Part shown: positions 51,329 through 60,554 of the stretch, in pieces
Position numbering within the stretch: the first letter of the stretch is position 1
How the letters are laid out: every line of letters begins with the position of its first letter
Source of the DNA: Mycolicibacterium houstonense
GTDB taxonomy: Bacteria > Actinomycetota > Actinomycetes > Mycobacteriales > Mycobacteriaceae
DNA length: 60,701 bases
Direction: 5' to 3'
Assembly: GCF_900078665.2 (NCBI RefSeq)
Contig: NZ_LT546207.1
Location: forward strand, 2,025,378 to 2,086,078
Notes under the pieces: model-generated
The model's input: the letters and a program-made list of their open reading frames with translations, nothing else
What the model was told of the DNA's origin: nothing
Databases searched by the model: none
Translations under genes and position numbers: made by a program

Positions 51329-52465
51329 ATGAAAATCACCGGCATTCAGACGTGCGGGCTGCGCGGCGCCACCCCGGAGGGCGGCTGGTCCAACGAACTG
51401 CGCCCCGACGACGTCGTGCACACCCTGGTCGCCGTCCACACCGACAGCGGTCAGGTCGGCATCGGCAGCGCCTTCACCACCGAAGGTCTGGTCGCCGCGG
51501 CCGTGGATGTGCTTGCGCCACAACTGATCGGGCAAAGTGCACTGGAAGCCGAGCGGCTGACCGAGACGCTGCACCAGAGCGCGTTCTGGATGGGGCGCGG
51601 CGGCTCCCTCACCCATGCCACGAGCGCCATCGACATCGCGCTGTGGGATCTGGCCGGCCAAGCACTCGGTCAACCGGTAGGGCGGCTGCTCGGTGGCCGT
51701 TACCGGGAGCGGGTGCGGCCCTACGCCTCGGTGCTGATGGACGAGGCGCCGGTGATGACCGAAAACCTTTCGCAGCTGGCGGATCAGGGCTTCACGGCAT
51801 TCAAGATCGGCTGGTGGAAGTTCGGCCGCGTGGACAGTCAGACCGACGAGCGCACCGTCGCCGCGGCCCGCGAAGCCGTCGGCGACCACATGCTGGCGGT
51901 CGACGCCGGTGGTTCCGAGGCCTTCTTCCCCGGCGGATTGTCGTGGGCCAAGCGCACGGCCGACATGCTGGCCGATTACGGCGTCGCATGGTTCGAGGAG
52001 GCGCTGGCACCCGACGACATCGACGGATTCGTCGAGTTGCGGCGGCATTCCAAGGTGCCCATCAGCGGCGGTGAGGTCCTGACCCGTCGGCAGACTTTCT
52101 TGCCGTTCCTTGACGCTGGGGCCTTCGACATCGTGCAACCCGATACCACCAAGGGCGGCGGCCTGAGCGAGTCGCGCCGCATCGGCTGGGCCGCGCAGGA
52201 CCGTGGCGTGCAGCTGATCCCGCACGGCTGGAACACCGCGATCGGACTGGCCGCCGATCTGCATCTGGCGTCGGCGCTGGCCTCGACCGACTTCGTCGAA
52301 TACAAGACCGGATCCGCCTACATCGACGAACTCGTCAGCGGCGGTTGGAGTCTCGACAACGACGGCATGCTCGCCGTGCCGGACGGGCCCGGGCTCGGCG
52401 TCACCCTGGACCGGCCCGCGCTGGAGCGCTACGGCACTCGCCCGACGTTCGCCGATGCCCGATGA
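51329..52465 (+). CDS. Enolase-superfamily (mandelate-racemase-type) enzyme
   Basis: This 378-aa protein has the mandelate racemase/sugar-acid dehydratase layout. Metal ligands fit Asp192 (LAVDAGG), Glu223 (AWFEEAL) and Glu249 (SGGEVL). The general bases fit Lys159 (AFKIG) and the His299-Asp272 dyad (IPHGWN, VQPDTTKGGG), matching the spacing of mandelate racemase. The first lysine of the usual KxK is Ala157. GAGGAG lies upstream of ATG 51329. It follows the deacylase by 40 bp and likely ends the operon. A dehydration or epimerisation of a hydroxy- or amino-acid is probable. Confidence 0.85.
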   Translation: MKITGIQTCGLRGATPEGGWSNELRPDDVVHTLVAVHTDSGQVGIGSAFTTEGLVAAAVDVLAPQLIGQSALEAERLTETLHQSAFWMGRGGSLTHATSAIDIALWDLAGQALGQPVGRLLGGRYRERVRPYASVLMDEAPVMTENLSQLADQGFTAFKIGWWKFGRVDSQTDERTVAAAREAVGDHMLAVDAGGSEAFFPGGLSWAKRTADMLADYGVAWFEEALAPDDIDGFVELRRHSKVPISGGEVLTRRQTFLPFLDAGAFDIVQPDTTKGGGLSESRRIGWAAQDRGVQLIPHGWNTAIGLAADLHLASALASTDFVEYKTGSAYIDELVSGGWSLDNDGMLAVPDGPGLGVTLDRPALERYGTRPTFADAR

Positions 52466-52494
52466 GTGAGGAATTCGATCACCACGGCGCCAAC

Positions 52495-52541
52495 GCCGCG
52501 ACAGCCGGAGGCCGGTGGGGCATTGCTCCGGCTGTCGCGGC
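52495..52541. terminator. Bidirectional terminator after the enolase-superfamily gene
   Basis: A perfect 16-bp stem (52495-52510 with 52526-52541, core CGACAGCCGGAG and CTCCGGCTGTCG) with a 15-base loop stands between two convergent genes. There is no U-tract. Confidence 0.8.
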
Positions 52542-52561
52542 CCCGTCGATCCAGTTACGCG

Positions 52562-53170
52562 TCAGTCGAACTGGGGTGCCTCGGTGCGGGAGCGCTTGAG
52601 CTCCCAGAAATGCGGGTACGACGCGAACGTCACCGACGCATCCCAGAGCTTGCCGGCCTCTTCGCCGCGCGGGATCTTCGAGAGCACGGGGCCGAAGAAC
52701 GCGACGCCGTTGACGTGGATGGTCGGGGTGCCGACGTCGTCGCCGACGGCGTCCATGCCGGCATGGTGGCTCTTGCGCAGCGCCTCGTCGTACTTGTCGG
52801 TGGTGGCCGCCTCGGCCAGTTCGGCGGGCAGGCCGACCTCGGCGAGTGACTGCTCGATGACCTGGTCGAGATCCTTGTTGTCCTGGTTGTGGATCCGGAA
52901 ACCCATCGCGGTGTAGAGGGGGCCGAGGATCTCCTGGCCCTTGAGCTGTTCGGCGGCGATGGCCACCCGCACCGGGCCCCACGCCTTCTTCATCAGTTCC
53001 TGGTAGTTCTCCGGCAGGTCACGGCCCTCGTTGAGCACGGCGAGGCTCATCACGTGGAATTGCACGTCGATGTCACGCACCTGCTGCACTTCGAGGATCC
53101 AGCGCGACGTGATCCAGCACCACGGGCACAGTGGGTCGAACCAGAAGCCGGCTACGTCTTTTTGAGCCAT
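52562..53170 (-). CDS. DsbA-family mycothiol-dependent reductase, Rv2466c-like
   Basis: This 202-aa thioredoxin-fold protein has the active site [14 protein letters not shown] (CPWC near residue 17) and a helical insertion. It matches Rv2466c of M. tuberculosis, a mycothiol-dependent oxidoreductase that also activates some nitro-containing drugs. [25 protein letters not shown] holds the cis-proline loop. No signal peptide is present, so it is cytoplasmic. Gene order next to pepN agrees with the tuberculosis locus. Confidence 0.92.
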   Translation of the reverse strand: MAQKDVAGFWFDPLCPWCWITSRWILEVQQVRDIDVQFHVMSLAVLNEGRDLPENYQELMKKAWGPVRVAIAAEQLKGQEILGPLYTAMGFRIHNQDNKDLDQVIEQSLAEVGLPAELAEAATTDKYDEALRKSHHAGMDAVGDDVGTPTIHVNGVAFFGPVLSKIPRGEEAGKLWDASVTFASYPHFWELKRSRTEAPQFD

Positions 53171-53453
53171 CTACGCGTTCCTCTCGGTGTGGTTCAGGGC
53201 ACAACTGCGTTCAGCACAACTCCGCACCCATATCGAGATGTTCCCGATTCCGGTAACTATTGCGGCTGCCGGTGCGACAAGCATGATGGCTGGTGTGTCG
53301 GGGCATGCATGCCGACGTCACGGCAATGGCACAGGAAACGCATAGTGCGCGAATTTTACCGAACCGTGTTGTTCCTGTGACCCTGGTCAACCACTGTTGC
53401 CCAAGTGAGCAGAGCGCTGTAAGGGTTCTGCGTGATAGCTGAGGAGCTTGAAC

Positions 53454-53858
53454 ATGGCCGCACGCGCCCTTCTGACCACCGCCGGCGCCGTCGCCGTCGC
53501 CCTTGCGCTGGCCGTACCGGCGCAGGCCGATCCGGTACCGGCCCCGGTCGATCCGACCGACACCTCGTTCCTGAACGCCCTGAACGACGCGGGCGTGGGT
53601 TACGGCGATCCCAACACCGCCGTCCAGATGGGCCAGGATGTGTGTCCGATGCTGGTCGAGCCCGGTAAGGACTTCGCTTCGGTGGCCTCCCAGATGCGCG
53701 GCAACGGCGGCATGTCCCCCGAGATGGCCTCGTTCTTCACGGGCATCGCGATTCAGATGTACTGCCCGCAGATGATGTCGTCGATCGGCGACGGTTCGAT
53801 CCTGAACAGCCTGGGCGCCCTGAACGGTCTGGCCGGGATCGCCGGCTTCCCCCAGTAG
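53454..53858 (+). CDS. DUF732 secreted protein
   Basis: This 134-aa protein has a Sec signal peptide (AARALLTTAGAVAVALALAVPAQADP, cleavage likely after AQA). A DUF732-type mature domain follows: FLNALNDAGVGYGDPNTAVQMGQDVCPML with a second Cys in IAIQMYCPQM, likely forming a disulfide. GGAG lies 7 bp upstream of ATG 53454; TTG 53448 is an in-frame alternative. This family of small exported proteins is largely mycobacterial and has no assigned function. Confidence 0.88.
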   Translation: MAARALLTTAGAVAVALALAVPAQADPVPAPVDPTDTSFLNALNDAGVGYGDPNTAVQMGQDVCPMLVEPGKDFASVASQMRGNGGMSPEMASFFTGIAIQMYCPQMMSSIGDGSILNSLGALNGLAGIAGFPQ

Positions 53859-53896
53859 CCCGGGTCTCCCGGACGTCCAGCCACTAGGTTGGACGG

Positions 53897-56491
53897 GTGG
53901 CACTTCCCAATCTCACCCGCGATCAGGCCGTCGAGCGCGCAGCTCTGGTCACCGTCGACAACTACCACGTCGTCCTCGACCTCACCGACGGCAACGGCAA
54001 ACCCGGCGAACGCACCTTCCGGTCCACCACGACCGTGAAGTTCGATGCCCTTCCCGGCGCCGACACCTTCATCGATCTGGCGGCCGACACCGTCCGCAGC
54101 GCGACGCTCAACGGCACCGCGCTGGACGTGTCCGGCTACGACGAGTCCACCGGCATCGCATTGTCCGGCCTGGACACCCACAACGTCCTGGTGGTCGACG
54201 CCGACTGCCTCTACTCCAACACCGGTGAGGGTCTGCACCGCTTCGTCGATCCCGTCGACGACGAGGTCTACCTGTACTCGCAGTTCGAGACCGCCGATGC
54301 CAAGCGGATGTTCGCCTGCTTCGACCAGCCCGACCTGAAGGCCACGTTCGACGTTCAGGTCACCGCGCCCTCGCACTGGCAGGTGATCTCCAACGGGGCC
54401 ACCACCGCCGCCGACAGCAACGGCGCGGCCACCGTGCACACCTTCGCGACCACTCCGAAGATGAGCACCTACCTGGCCGCGCTGATCGCCGGACCCTATG
54501 CGGTGTGGCGGGATACTTACGCCGACGAACACGGCGAGATCCCGCTCGGCATCTTCTGCCGCGCCTCGCTGTCGGAGTTCATGGATGCCGAGCGGCTGTT
54601 CACCGAGACCAAGCAGGGATTCGGCTTCTACCACAAGAACTTCGGCGTGCCGTATGCCTTCGGCAAGTACGACCAGCTGTTCGTGCCCGAGTTCAATGCC
54701 GGCGCCATGGAGAACGCCGGCGCGGTGACGTTCCTGGAGGACTACGTCTTCCGGTCCAAGGTGACCCGCGCCTCCTACGAGCGTCGCGCCGAGACCGTGC
54801 TGCACGAGATGGCGCACATGTGGTTCGGCGATCTCGTCACCATGCAGTGGTGGGACGATCTGTGGCTCAACGAATCCTTCGCGACCTTCGCGTCGGTGCT
54901 GTGCCAGGCCGAGGCCACCGAATACGACACCGCGTGGACCACCTTCGCCAACGTGGAGAAGTCGTGGGCCTACCGGCAGGACCAGCTGCCCTCCACCCAC
55001 CCGGTCGCCGCGGACATCCCGGACCTGGCCGCGGTCGAGGTCAACTTCGACGGCATCACCTACGCCAAGGGCGCCTCGGTGCTCAAGCAGCTGGTGGCCT
55101 ACGTCGGCCTTGAGGAGTTCTTGGCCGGCCTGCGGGACTACTTCCGCGACCACGCCTTCGCCAACGCCACGTTCGGCGATCTGCTGGGCGCGCTCGAGAA
55201 GGCCTCGGGCCGCGACCTGTCCGGCTGGGGCCAACAGTGGCTCAAGACAACGGGTTTGAACACCCTGCGGGCCGACTTCGCGGTCGACGATTCGGGCGCG
55301 TTCACCCGGTTCGCCATCGCCCAGTCCGGAGCCGCGCCGGGCGCCGGGGAGACCCGGGTGCACCGGCTGGCGGTCGGCATCTATGACGACGACCCGGCCG
55401 GCTCGGGCAAGCTGGTGCGGGTACACCGCGAGGAGCTCGACGTCGAGGGCCCGACAACGGATGTGCCTGCGCTGGTGGGAGTTTCACGCGGCAAGCTGAT
55501 CCTGGTCAACGACGACGACCTGACCTACTGCTCGCTGCGGCTGGACCCGGCCTCGCTGTCGACCGTGCTGTCCCGCATCGCGGACATCGCCGACCCGCTC
55601 CCCCGCACGCTGGCCTGGTCGGCGGCCTGGGAGATGACTCGCGAGGCCGAGATGAAGGCCCGCGACTTCGTCGCCCTGGTGATGAGCGGCGTGCACGCCG
55701 AGACCGAGGTCGGTGTCGCGCAGCGTCTGCTGATGCAGGCGCAGACCGCGCTGAGTTCCTACGCCGACCCCTCGTGGGCCTATGAGATCGGCTGGCCGGC
55801 GTTCGGCGACGCGCTGCTCGACCTGGCACGCGAGTCGGCCCCGGGCTCCGATCATCAGCTCGCATTCGTGAACGCGCTGTGCACCTCGGTGCTGTCGCCG
55901 AACCACATCGCCGTGCTGACGACCCTGCTCGACAACGAACCCGCCGCGGTGAACATGGCCGGCCTGGTCATCGACACCGATCTGCGCTGGCGGATCGTCA
56001 CCGCGCTGGCCCGGGCCGGAGTCGTCGACGCCGACGGACCCGAGACGCCGTTCATCGACGCCGAGGCCGAGAACGACCCCACCGCGGCAGGTAAGCGTCA
56101 GGCCGCGGCGGCGTCGGCGGCCCGCCCGCAGGACGAGGTCAAGGCCGCGGCCTGGCAACAGGTCATCGAGGACGACACGATCGCCAACATCACCACCCGC
56201 GCGATCGTCGGCGGGTTCGTCCAGCCCGGCCAGGCCGAGCTGCTGACCCCGTTCACCACCCAGTACTTCGCGGCCATCTCCGGGGTGTGGGCACGGCGTT
56301 CGAGCGAGGTCGCCCAGACCGTGGTGATCGGGCTGTACCCGTCGTGGGACATCAGTGAGAACGGGCTCGACGCGGCCGACGCGTTCCTGTCCGACCCGGA
56401 GGTGCCGCCCGCGCTGCGCCGCCTGGTCATCGAGGGCCGGGCCGGCGTGGAGCGCTCCCTGCGCGCCCGCGCCTTCGACGTGAGCGAGTGA
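53897..56491 (+). CDS. pepN: Aminopeptidase N
   Basis: This 864-aa M1 metallopeptidase removes N-terminal residues from peptides. The exopeptidase motif FNAGAMENAGAVTF is near residue 275. The zinc motif HEMAHMWFGDLV, with downstream Glu in NESFATFAS, is near residues 305-335. A beta domain and long helical C-terminal domain complete the actinobacterial PepN architecture. GTG 53897 is the start. Neighbouring Rv2466c-like and Rv2468c-like genes match the tuberculosis order. Confidence 0.96.
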   Translation: MALPNLTRDQAVERAALVTVDNYHVVLDLTDGNGKPGERTFRSTTTVKFDALPGADTFIDLAADTVRSATLNGTALDVSGYDESTGIALSGLDTHNVLVVDADCLYSNTGEGLHRFVDPVDDEVYLYSQFETADAKRMFACFDQPDLKATFDVQVTAPSHWQVISNGATTAADSNGAATVHTFATTPKMSTYLAALIAGPYAVWRDTYADEHGEIPLGIFCRASLSEFMDAERLFTETKQGFGFYHKNFGVPYAFGKYDQLFVPEFNAGAMENAGAVTFLEDYVFRSKVTRASYERRAETVLHEMAHMWFGDLVTMQWWDDLWLNESFATFASVLCQAEATEYDTAWTTFANVEKSWAYRQDQLPSTHPVAADIPDLAAVEVNFDGITYAKGASVLKQLVAYVGLEEFLAGLRDYFRDHAFANATFGDLLGALEKASGRDLSGWGQQWLKTTGLNTLRADFAVDDSGAFTRFAIAQSGAAPGAGETRVHRLAVGIYDDDPAGSGKLVRVHREELDVEGPTTDVPALVGVSRGKLILVNDDDLTYCSLRLDPASLSTVLSRIADIADPLPRTLAWSAAWEMTREAEMKARDFVALVMSGVHAETEVGVAQRLLMQAQTALSSYADPSWAYEIGWPAFGDALLDLARESAPGSDHQLAFVNALCTSVLSPNHIAVLTTLLDNEPAAVNMAGLVIDTDLRWRIVTALARAGVVDADGPETPFIDAEAENDPTAAGKRQAAAASAARPQDEVKAAAWQQVIEDDTIANITTRAIVGGFVQPGQAELLTPFTTQYFAAISGVWARRSSEVAQTVVIGLYPSWDISENGLDAADAFLSDPEVPPALRRLVIEGRAGVERSLRARAFDVSE

Positions 56492-56524
56492 GTTAGGACC
56501 CGCTCCCCCCTTCCGGGCCTTGCA

Positions 56525-56589
56525 CCGCGAGCGTGCGGGTCTGTCGCCCGACACGCCGTGTCTGGGCGACAGTCTGCGCACGCTCGCGG
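56525..56589. repeat. Nested inverted-repeat element, copy 1
   Basis: Outer arms CCGCGAGCGTGCG (56525-56537) and CGCACGCTCGCGG (56577-56589) are perfect. Inside, CTGTCGCCC (56541-56549) pairs with GGGCGACAG (56564-56572), and the centre GACACG-C-CGTGTC (56550-56562) is a third perfect dyad. The whole can fold into one long hairpin with one bulged base and one small internal loop. It lies between pepN and the small HNH gene and shares its outer arm with copy 2. Confidence 0.85.
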
Positions 56590-56605
56590 CTCATAGGCTT
56601 GGCCG

Positions 56606-56947
56606 ATGGCGGTCAGCAGAACCCGCGCGGCACGGGCTGCCCGCAAACGCAAACGTCGAATGGACCTCGTGGTCCACGATCTCACCGACGAGCAGTGGGA
56701 AGCGATCAAGTCCGCGTGGAATGGCTGCGCCTACTGCGGCACCACGAAGGGACCGTTCCAGAAGGATTGCGTGATGGCGATCTCGCGCGGCGGGCGCTAC
56801 ACCCTGGACAATGTGGTGCCGGCCTGCGCCTCGTGCAATGCGAGCAAGTGCAATTTCGAGGTCAGCACCTGGATGCGGCGCAAGAAGCTCGACGAGCGCG
56901 AGTTCCTCGGCCGGTACGTGCAGATTCGCCGGCAGCTGACGGGATAG
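56606..56947 (+). CDS. Small HNH-type protein with altered catalytic motif
   Basis: This 113-aa protein has an Arg/Lys-rich start (AARAARKRKRRMD) and an HNH-like zinc module: CAYC near residue 41, then KDCVMAISRGGRYTLDNVVPACASCNASK. In canonical HNH enzymes the first strand ends in Asp-His, and here it is Asp-Cys. The Asn (LDNVV) and CxxCN remain. It may be catalytically weak or use another residue. It is flanked on both sides by large inverted-repeat hairpins sharing an outer arm. The other HNH gene in the window (57.8 kb) keeps Asp-His. Confidence 0.75.
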   Translation: MAVSRTRAARAARKRKRRMDLVVHDLTDEQWEAIKSAWNGCAYCGTTKGPFQKDCVMAISRGGRYTLDNVVPACASCNASKCNFEVSTWMRRKKLDEREFLGRYVQIRRQLTG

Positions 56948-56958
56948 CCGTGGCGACG

Positions 56959-57021
56959 CGCGAGCGTGCGCAAAACGCCGACCGCGAGCGGCGTGTCCGG
57001 CAACAGATACGCACGCTCGCG
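56959..57021. repeat. Nested inverted-repeat element, copy 2
   Basis: Outer arms CGCGAGCGTGCG (56959-56970) and CGCACGCTCGCG (57010-57021) are perfect and identical to those of copy 1. Inner ACGCCG (56975-56980) pairs with CGGCGT (56989-56994). It follows the small HNH gene directly. Confidence 0.85.
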
Positions 57022-57046
57022 GTGCGGGGGAACTGACTACGAAATA

Positions 57047-57749
<703 letters not shown>

Positions 57750-57808
57750 GCGCAAACCGTATCAGTCGCGCTACCCTGACGCGCCGAGAGTGCCCAGCAA
57801 GTCGGGCC

Positions 57809-58453
57809 TCACGCCGCGCCCTCTCCGAGGTAGCGCACCCACGCCGGGTCGAGCTCCTTGATCGTCGACAACAACCGCCAGTGCTGACCTTTCGGCGGCA
57901 TCGGCACACATCGCAGGGTCCAGCCCAGCTCGGCCAGCAGCCGGTCGGCTTTGCGGTGGTTGCAGGGCCCGCAGGCCGCCACACAGTTCTCCCAGGAATG
58001 CTCGCCGCCGCGGCTGCGCGGGATCACGTGGTCGACGGTGTCGGCCCGCCCGCCGCAGTAGGCGCAACGGAACCGGTCGCGGTGCATGAGCGCGGCGCGC
58101 GTCATCGGGATCCGGGCCCGGTAGGGCACCCGGACGAAGGTGCGCAGCCGGATCACCGAGGGCACCACGATGGTGCGGGTGGCCGAGTGGATGACCGGCC
58201 CCGCCGGATCGTCGTGGACGACGTCGGCTTTGCCACACATCACCATGATCACCGCGCGCCGCAACGGCAGCGCGGTCAGCGGTTCATACGTGGAGTTGAG
58301 CAACAGGACCCGGCGGCGTCCCCACAGGGACGCGTCGGGCGCGGTGGTGGGCAGTACCTCGACGCTGTGTAGCGGGCGATTGGGCACATGGGGTCCCGAT
58401 GGGCCGGGAATGTGGCCGGTCCGTCGTATATGGCTTTTTTTGCTGTGCGCCAT
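57809..58453 (-). CDS. HNH endonuclease family protein (Rv2469c-like)
   Basis: This 214-aa protein has a canonical HNH module in its second half: CAYCGGRADTVDHVIPRSRGGEHSWENCVAACGPCNHRKADRLL, with the Asp-His, Asn and CxxCN-H positions intact. The first half (VLLLNSTYEPLTALPLRRAVIMVMCGKADVV) is the conserved N-terminal part of the Rv2469c group. ATG 58453 lies just before the basic start MAHSKKSHIRR, and the longer frame upstream overlaps glbO. These proteins are widely conserved in actinobacteria with unknown targets. Confidence 0.88.
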   Translation of the reverse strand: MAHSKKSHIRRTGHIPGPSGPHVPNRPLHSVEVLPTTAPDASLWGRRRVLLLNSTYEPLTALPLRRAVIMVMCGKADVVHDDPAGPVIHSATRTIVVPSVIRLRTFVRVPYRARIPMTRAALMHRDRFRCAYCGGRADTVDHVIPRSRGGEHSWENCVAACGPCNHRKADRLLAELGWTLRCVPMPPKGQHWRLLSTIKELDPAWVRYLGEGAA

Positions 58454-58597
58454 GGAGCCTCCGAGGAGACAGTCCACCACGGATCCCGGCAATACGCACG
58501 AAAATTCTTCGGGTGTTCGCAGGTCAGTCGAATGAACATGAGGTGACCAGACCGCCGTGACCGGCCTCGACGCCCCCTCGGGCCACAATGGACCACA

Positions 58598-59002
58598 ATG
58601 AACGACGTGACGCAGGTGCAGCGCTCTTTCTACGACGAAGTCGGCGGCCACGACACCTTCACGGCGATCGTGTCGCGGTTCTACCAGTTGGTGCGCGAGG
58701 ACGAGATCCTGCTGCCGCTGTATCCCGAGGACGACATCGACGGCGCCGAGGAGCGGCTCCGGATGTTCCTGGAGCAGTACTGGGGCGGGCCCAGGACGTA
58801 CTCCGACCAGCGCGGTCACCCGCGGCTGCGGATGCGTCACGCACCGTTCCGGATCGGCTATCTCGAGCGCGATGCCTGGCTGCGCTGCATGCACACCGCA
58901 GTCGCCTCGATCGATTCACAGACTCTGGACGACGCCCACCGCAAGGCGTTGCTGGACTATCTGGAGATGGCCGCGGACTCGATGGTGAACTCGGCGTTCT
59001 GA
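58598..59002 (+). CDS. glbO: Group II truncated haemoglobin O
   Basis: This 134-aa globin matches mycobacterial HbO (Rv2470). Signatures include [22 protein letters not shown], the [26 protein letters not shown] segment with the Trp-Gly pair, the proximal histidine in RMRHAPF, and [12 protein letters not shown]. It binds oxygen and may act in respiration or NO/peroxide chemistry. It is divergent from the HNH gene and 1 bp ahead of aglA, as in M. tuberculosis. Confidence 0.96.
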   Translation: MNDVTQVQRSFYDEVGGHDTFTAIVSRFYQLVREDEILLPLYPEDDIDGAEERLRMFLEQYWGGPRTYSDQRGHPRLRMRHAPFRIGYLERDAWLRCMHTAVASIDSQTLDDAHRKALLDYLEMAADSMVNSAF

Positions 59003-59003
59003 C

Positions 59004-60554
59004 ATGCGCCGGTGGTGGGCGGACGCGGTGTTCTACCAGGTCTACCCCCGCTCGTTCGCCGACAGCGACGGCGACGGAGTCGGCGACCTCGACGGGGTGA
59101 GCGGCCGGCTGGATTACCTCGCCTCGCTCGGGGTCGACGCGCTGTGGCTCAACCCGGTGATGGTGTCGCCGATGGCCGACCACGGGTACGACGTCGCCGA
59201 TCCGCGCGATGTCGACCCGCTGTTCGGCGGCCTCGACGCCCTGACCCGACTGCTCGACGCGGCGCACGCCCGCGGCATCCGGGTGACGATGGACCTGGTG
59301 CCCAACCACACCAGCTCGGCGCATCCGTGGTTCGTCGAGGCGCTGGCCGACCCGCGCCGCCGCGACCGCTACATCTTCCGCGACGGCCGTGGCCCCGGCG
59401 GCACCCAGCCGCCGAACAACTGGGTGTCGGTGTTCGGCGGCCCGGCGTGGACCCGCATCACCGAACCCGACGGCACGCCGGGCCAGTGGTATCTGCACCT
59501 GTTCGACCCGGCCCAGCCGGACCTGAACTGGACCAAGCCCGAGGTGTTCGAGGACCTGGCGAAGACGCTGCGGTTCTGGCTCGACCGCGGGGTCGACGGG
59601 TTCCGCATCGACGTGGCGCACGGCATGGCCAAGCCACCGGAGCTGCCGGACATGACGGTCACCGACACCGCGCTGCTGCGCAACAGCGACGACGACCCGC
59701 GCTTCGACAACGACAGCGTGCACGACATCCATCGCTTCATCCGCACCGTGCTCGACGACTACCCCGACGCGGTGGCCGTCGGCGAGGTGTGGGTGCACGG
59801 CAACGAGCGTTTCGCCAGGTACCTGCGTCCCGACGAGCTGCATCTCGGCTTCAATTTCCGCCTGGTGCAAGCAGATTACGACGCCGGCGAGATTCGCGAT
59901 GCGATCGACAACGCGATGGCCGCCGCCGCGCTGGCCGGGGCGACCCCGACCTGGACGCTGTCCAATCACGACGTGGAACGCGAGGTCACCCGGTACGGCG
60001 GCGGCGCCCGCGGGCTGGCGAGGGCCCGGGCGATGGCGCTGGTGATGCTGGCGCTGCCGGGGGCGGTGTTCGTCTACAACGGCGAGGAACTCGGGCTGCC
60101 GAATGTCGAGCTGCCCGATGCCGTGCTCCAGGATCCGGTGTGGGAACGCTCCGGTCACGCCGAACGTGGCCGAGACGGCTGCCGGGTGCCCATGCCGTGG
60201 TCGGGCGACGCCCCGCCTTTTGGTTTTTCCTCCAACGCCGACACGTGGCTGCCGATGCCCGCGGAGTGGGCCGTCTTGACCGTGCAGCGCCAGCAGACGG
60301 ACCCGCGGTCGACGCTGGAGTTCTACCGCCGGGCCCTCCAATTGCGCGCCGGCCGTGCGGAATTCGCCGGCGGCGGGGTCGAATGGCTTGACGCCCCGCC
60401 CGGCTGCCTGGCGCTGCGGCGTCCCGGCGGACTGGTGTGTGCGATCAACACCGGTCGCGACCCCGCCCCGTTGCCGCCCGGCGAGGTTGTGCTCAGCAGC
60501 GGCGATCCGGCGGAGAACGCGCTGCCGCCGGACACGGCCGTCTGGCTGGTCTAG
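59004..60554 (+). CDS. aglA: Alpha-glucosidase, glycoside hydrolase family 13
   Basis: This 516-aa enzyme corresponds to Rv2471 AglA. GH13 regions are clear: DLVPNHTS (region I), GFRIDVAHGM with the nucleophile Asp (II), VGEVWV with the acid/base Glu (III) and TLSNHDVER (IV). The N-terminus WWADAVFYQVYPRSFADSDGDGVGDLDG is the oligo-1,6-/alpha-glucosidase type. It starts 1 bp after the glbO stop. Its stop overlaps the stop of a convergent partial gene. Confidence 0.95.
   Translation: MRRWWADAVFYQVYPRSFADSDGDGVGDLDGVSGRLDYLASLGVDALWLNPVMVSPMADHGYDVADPRDVDPLFGGLDALTRLLDAAHARGIRVTMDLVPNHTSSAHPWFVEALADPRRRDRYIFRDGRGPGGTQPPNNWVSVFGGPAWTRITEPDGTPGQWYLHLFDPAQPDLNWTKPEVFEDLAKTLRFWLDRGVDGFRIDVAHGMAKPPELPDMTVTDTALLRNSDDDPRFDNDSVHDIHRFIRTVLDDYPDAVAVGEVWVHGNERFARYLRPDELHLGFNFRLVQADYDAGEIRDAIDNAMAAAALAGATPTWTLSNHDVEREVTRYGGGARGLARARAMALVMLALPGAVFVYNGEELGLPNVELPDAVLQDPVWERSGHAERGRDGCRVPMPWSGDAPPFGFSSNADTWLPMPAEWAVLTVQRQQTDPRSTLEFYRRALQLRAGRAEFAGGGVEWLDAPPGCLALRRPGGLVCAINTGRDPAPLPPGEVVLSSGDPAENALPPDTAVWLV

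Noticed and set aside
53376-53391. TGTGA-N6-TCAAC as a CRP site before the DUF732 gene
   Set aside because: The second half-site matches only three of five bases, so support is too weak.
53753-55426. 557-aa open frame antisense to pepN
   Set aside because: Low-complexity Val/Gly/His-rich composition with no motifs, opposite an unambiguous aminopeptidase.
58659-60341. 560-aa open frame antisense to glbO and aglA
   Set aside because: It covers two conserved genes with all catalytic motifs, so it is a shadow.
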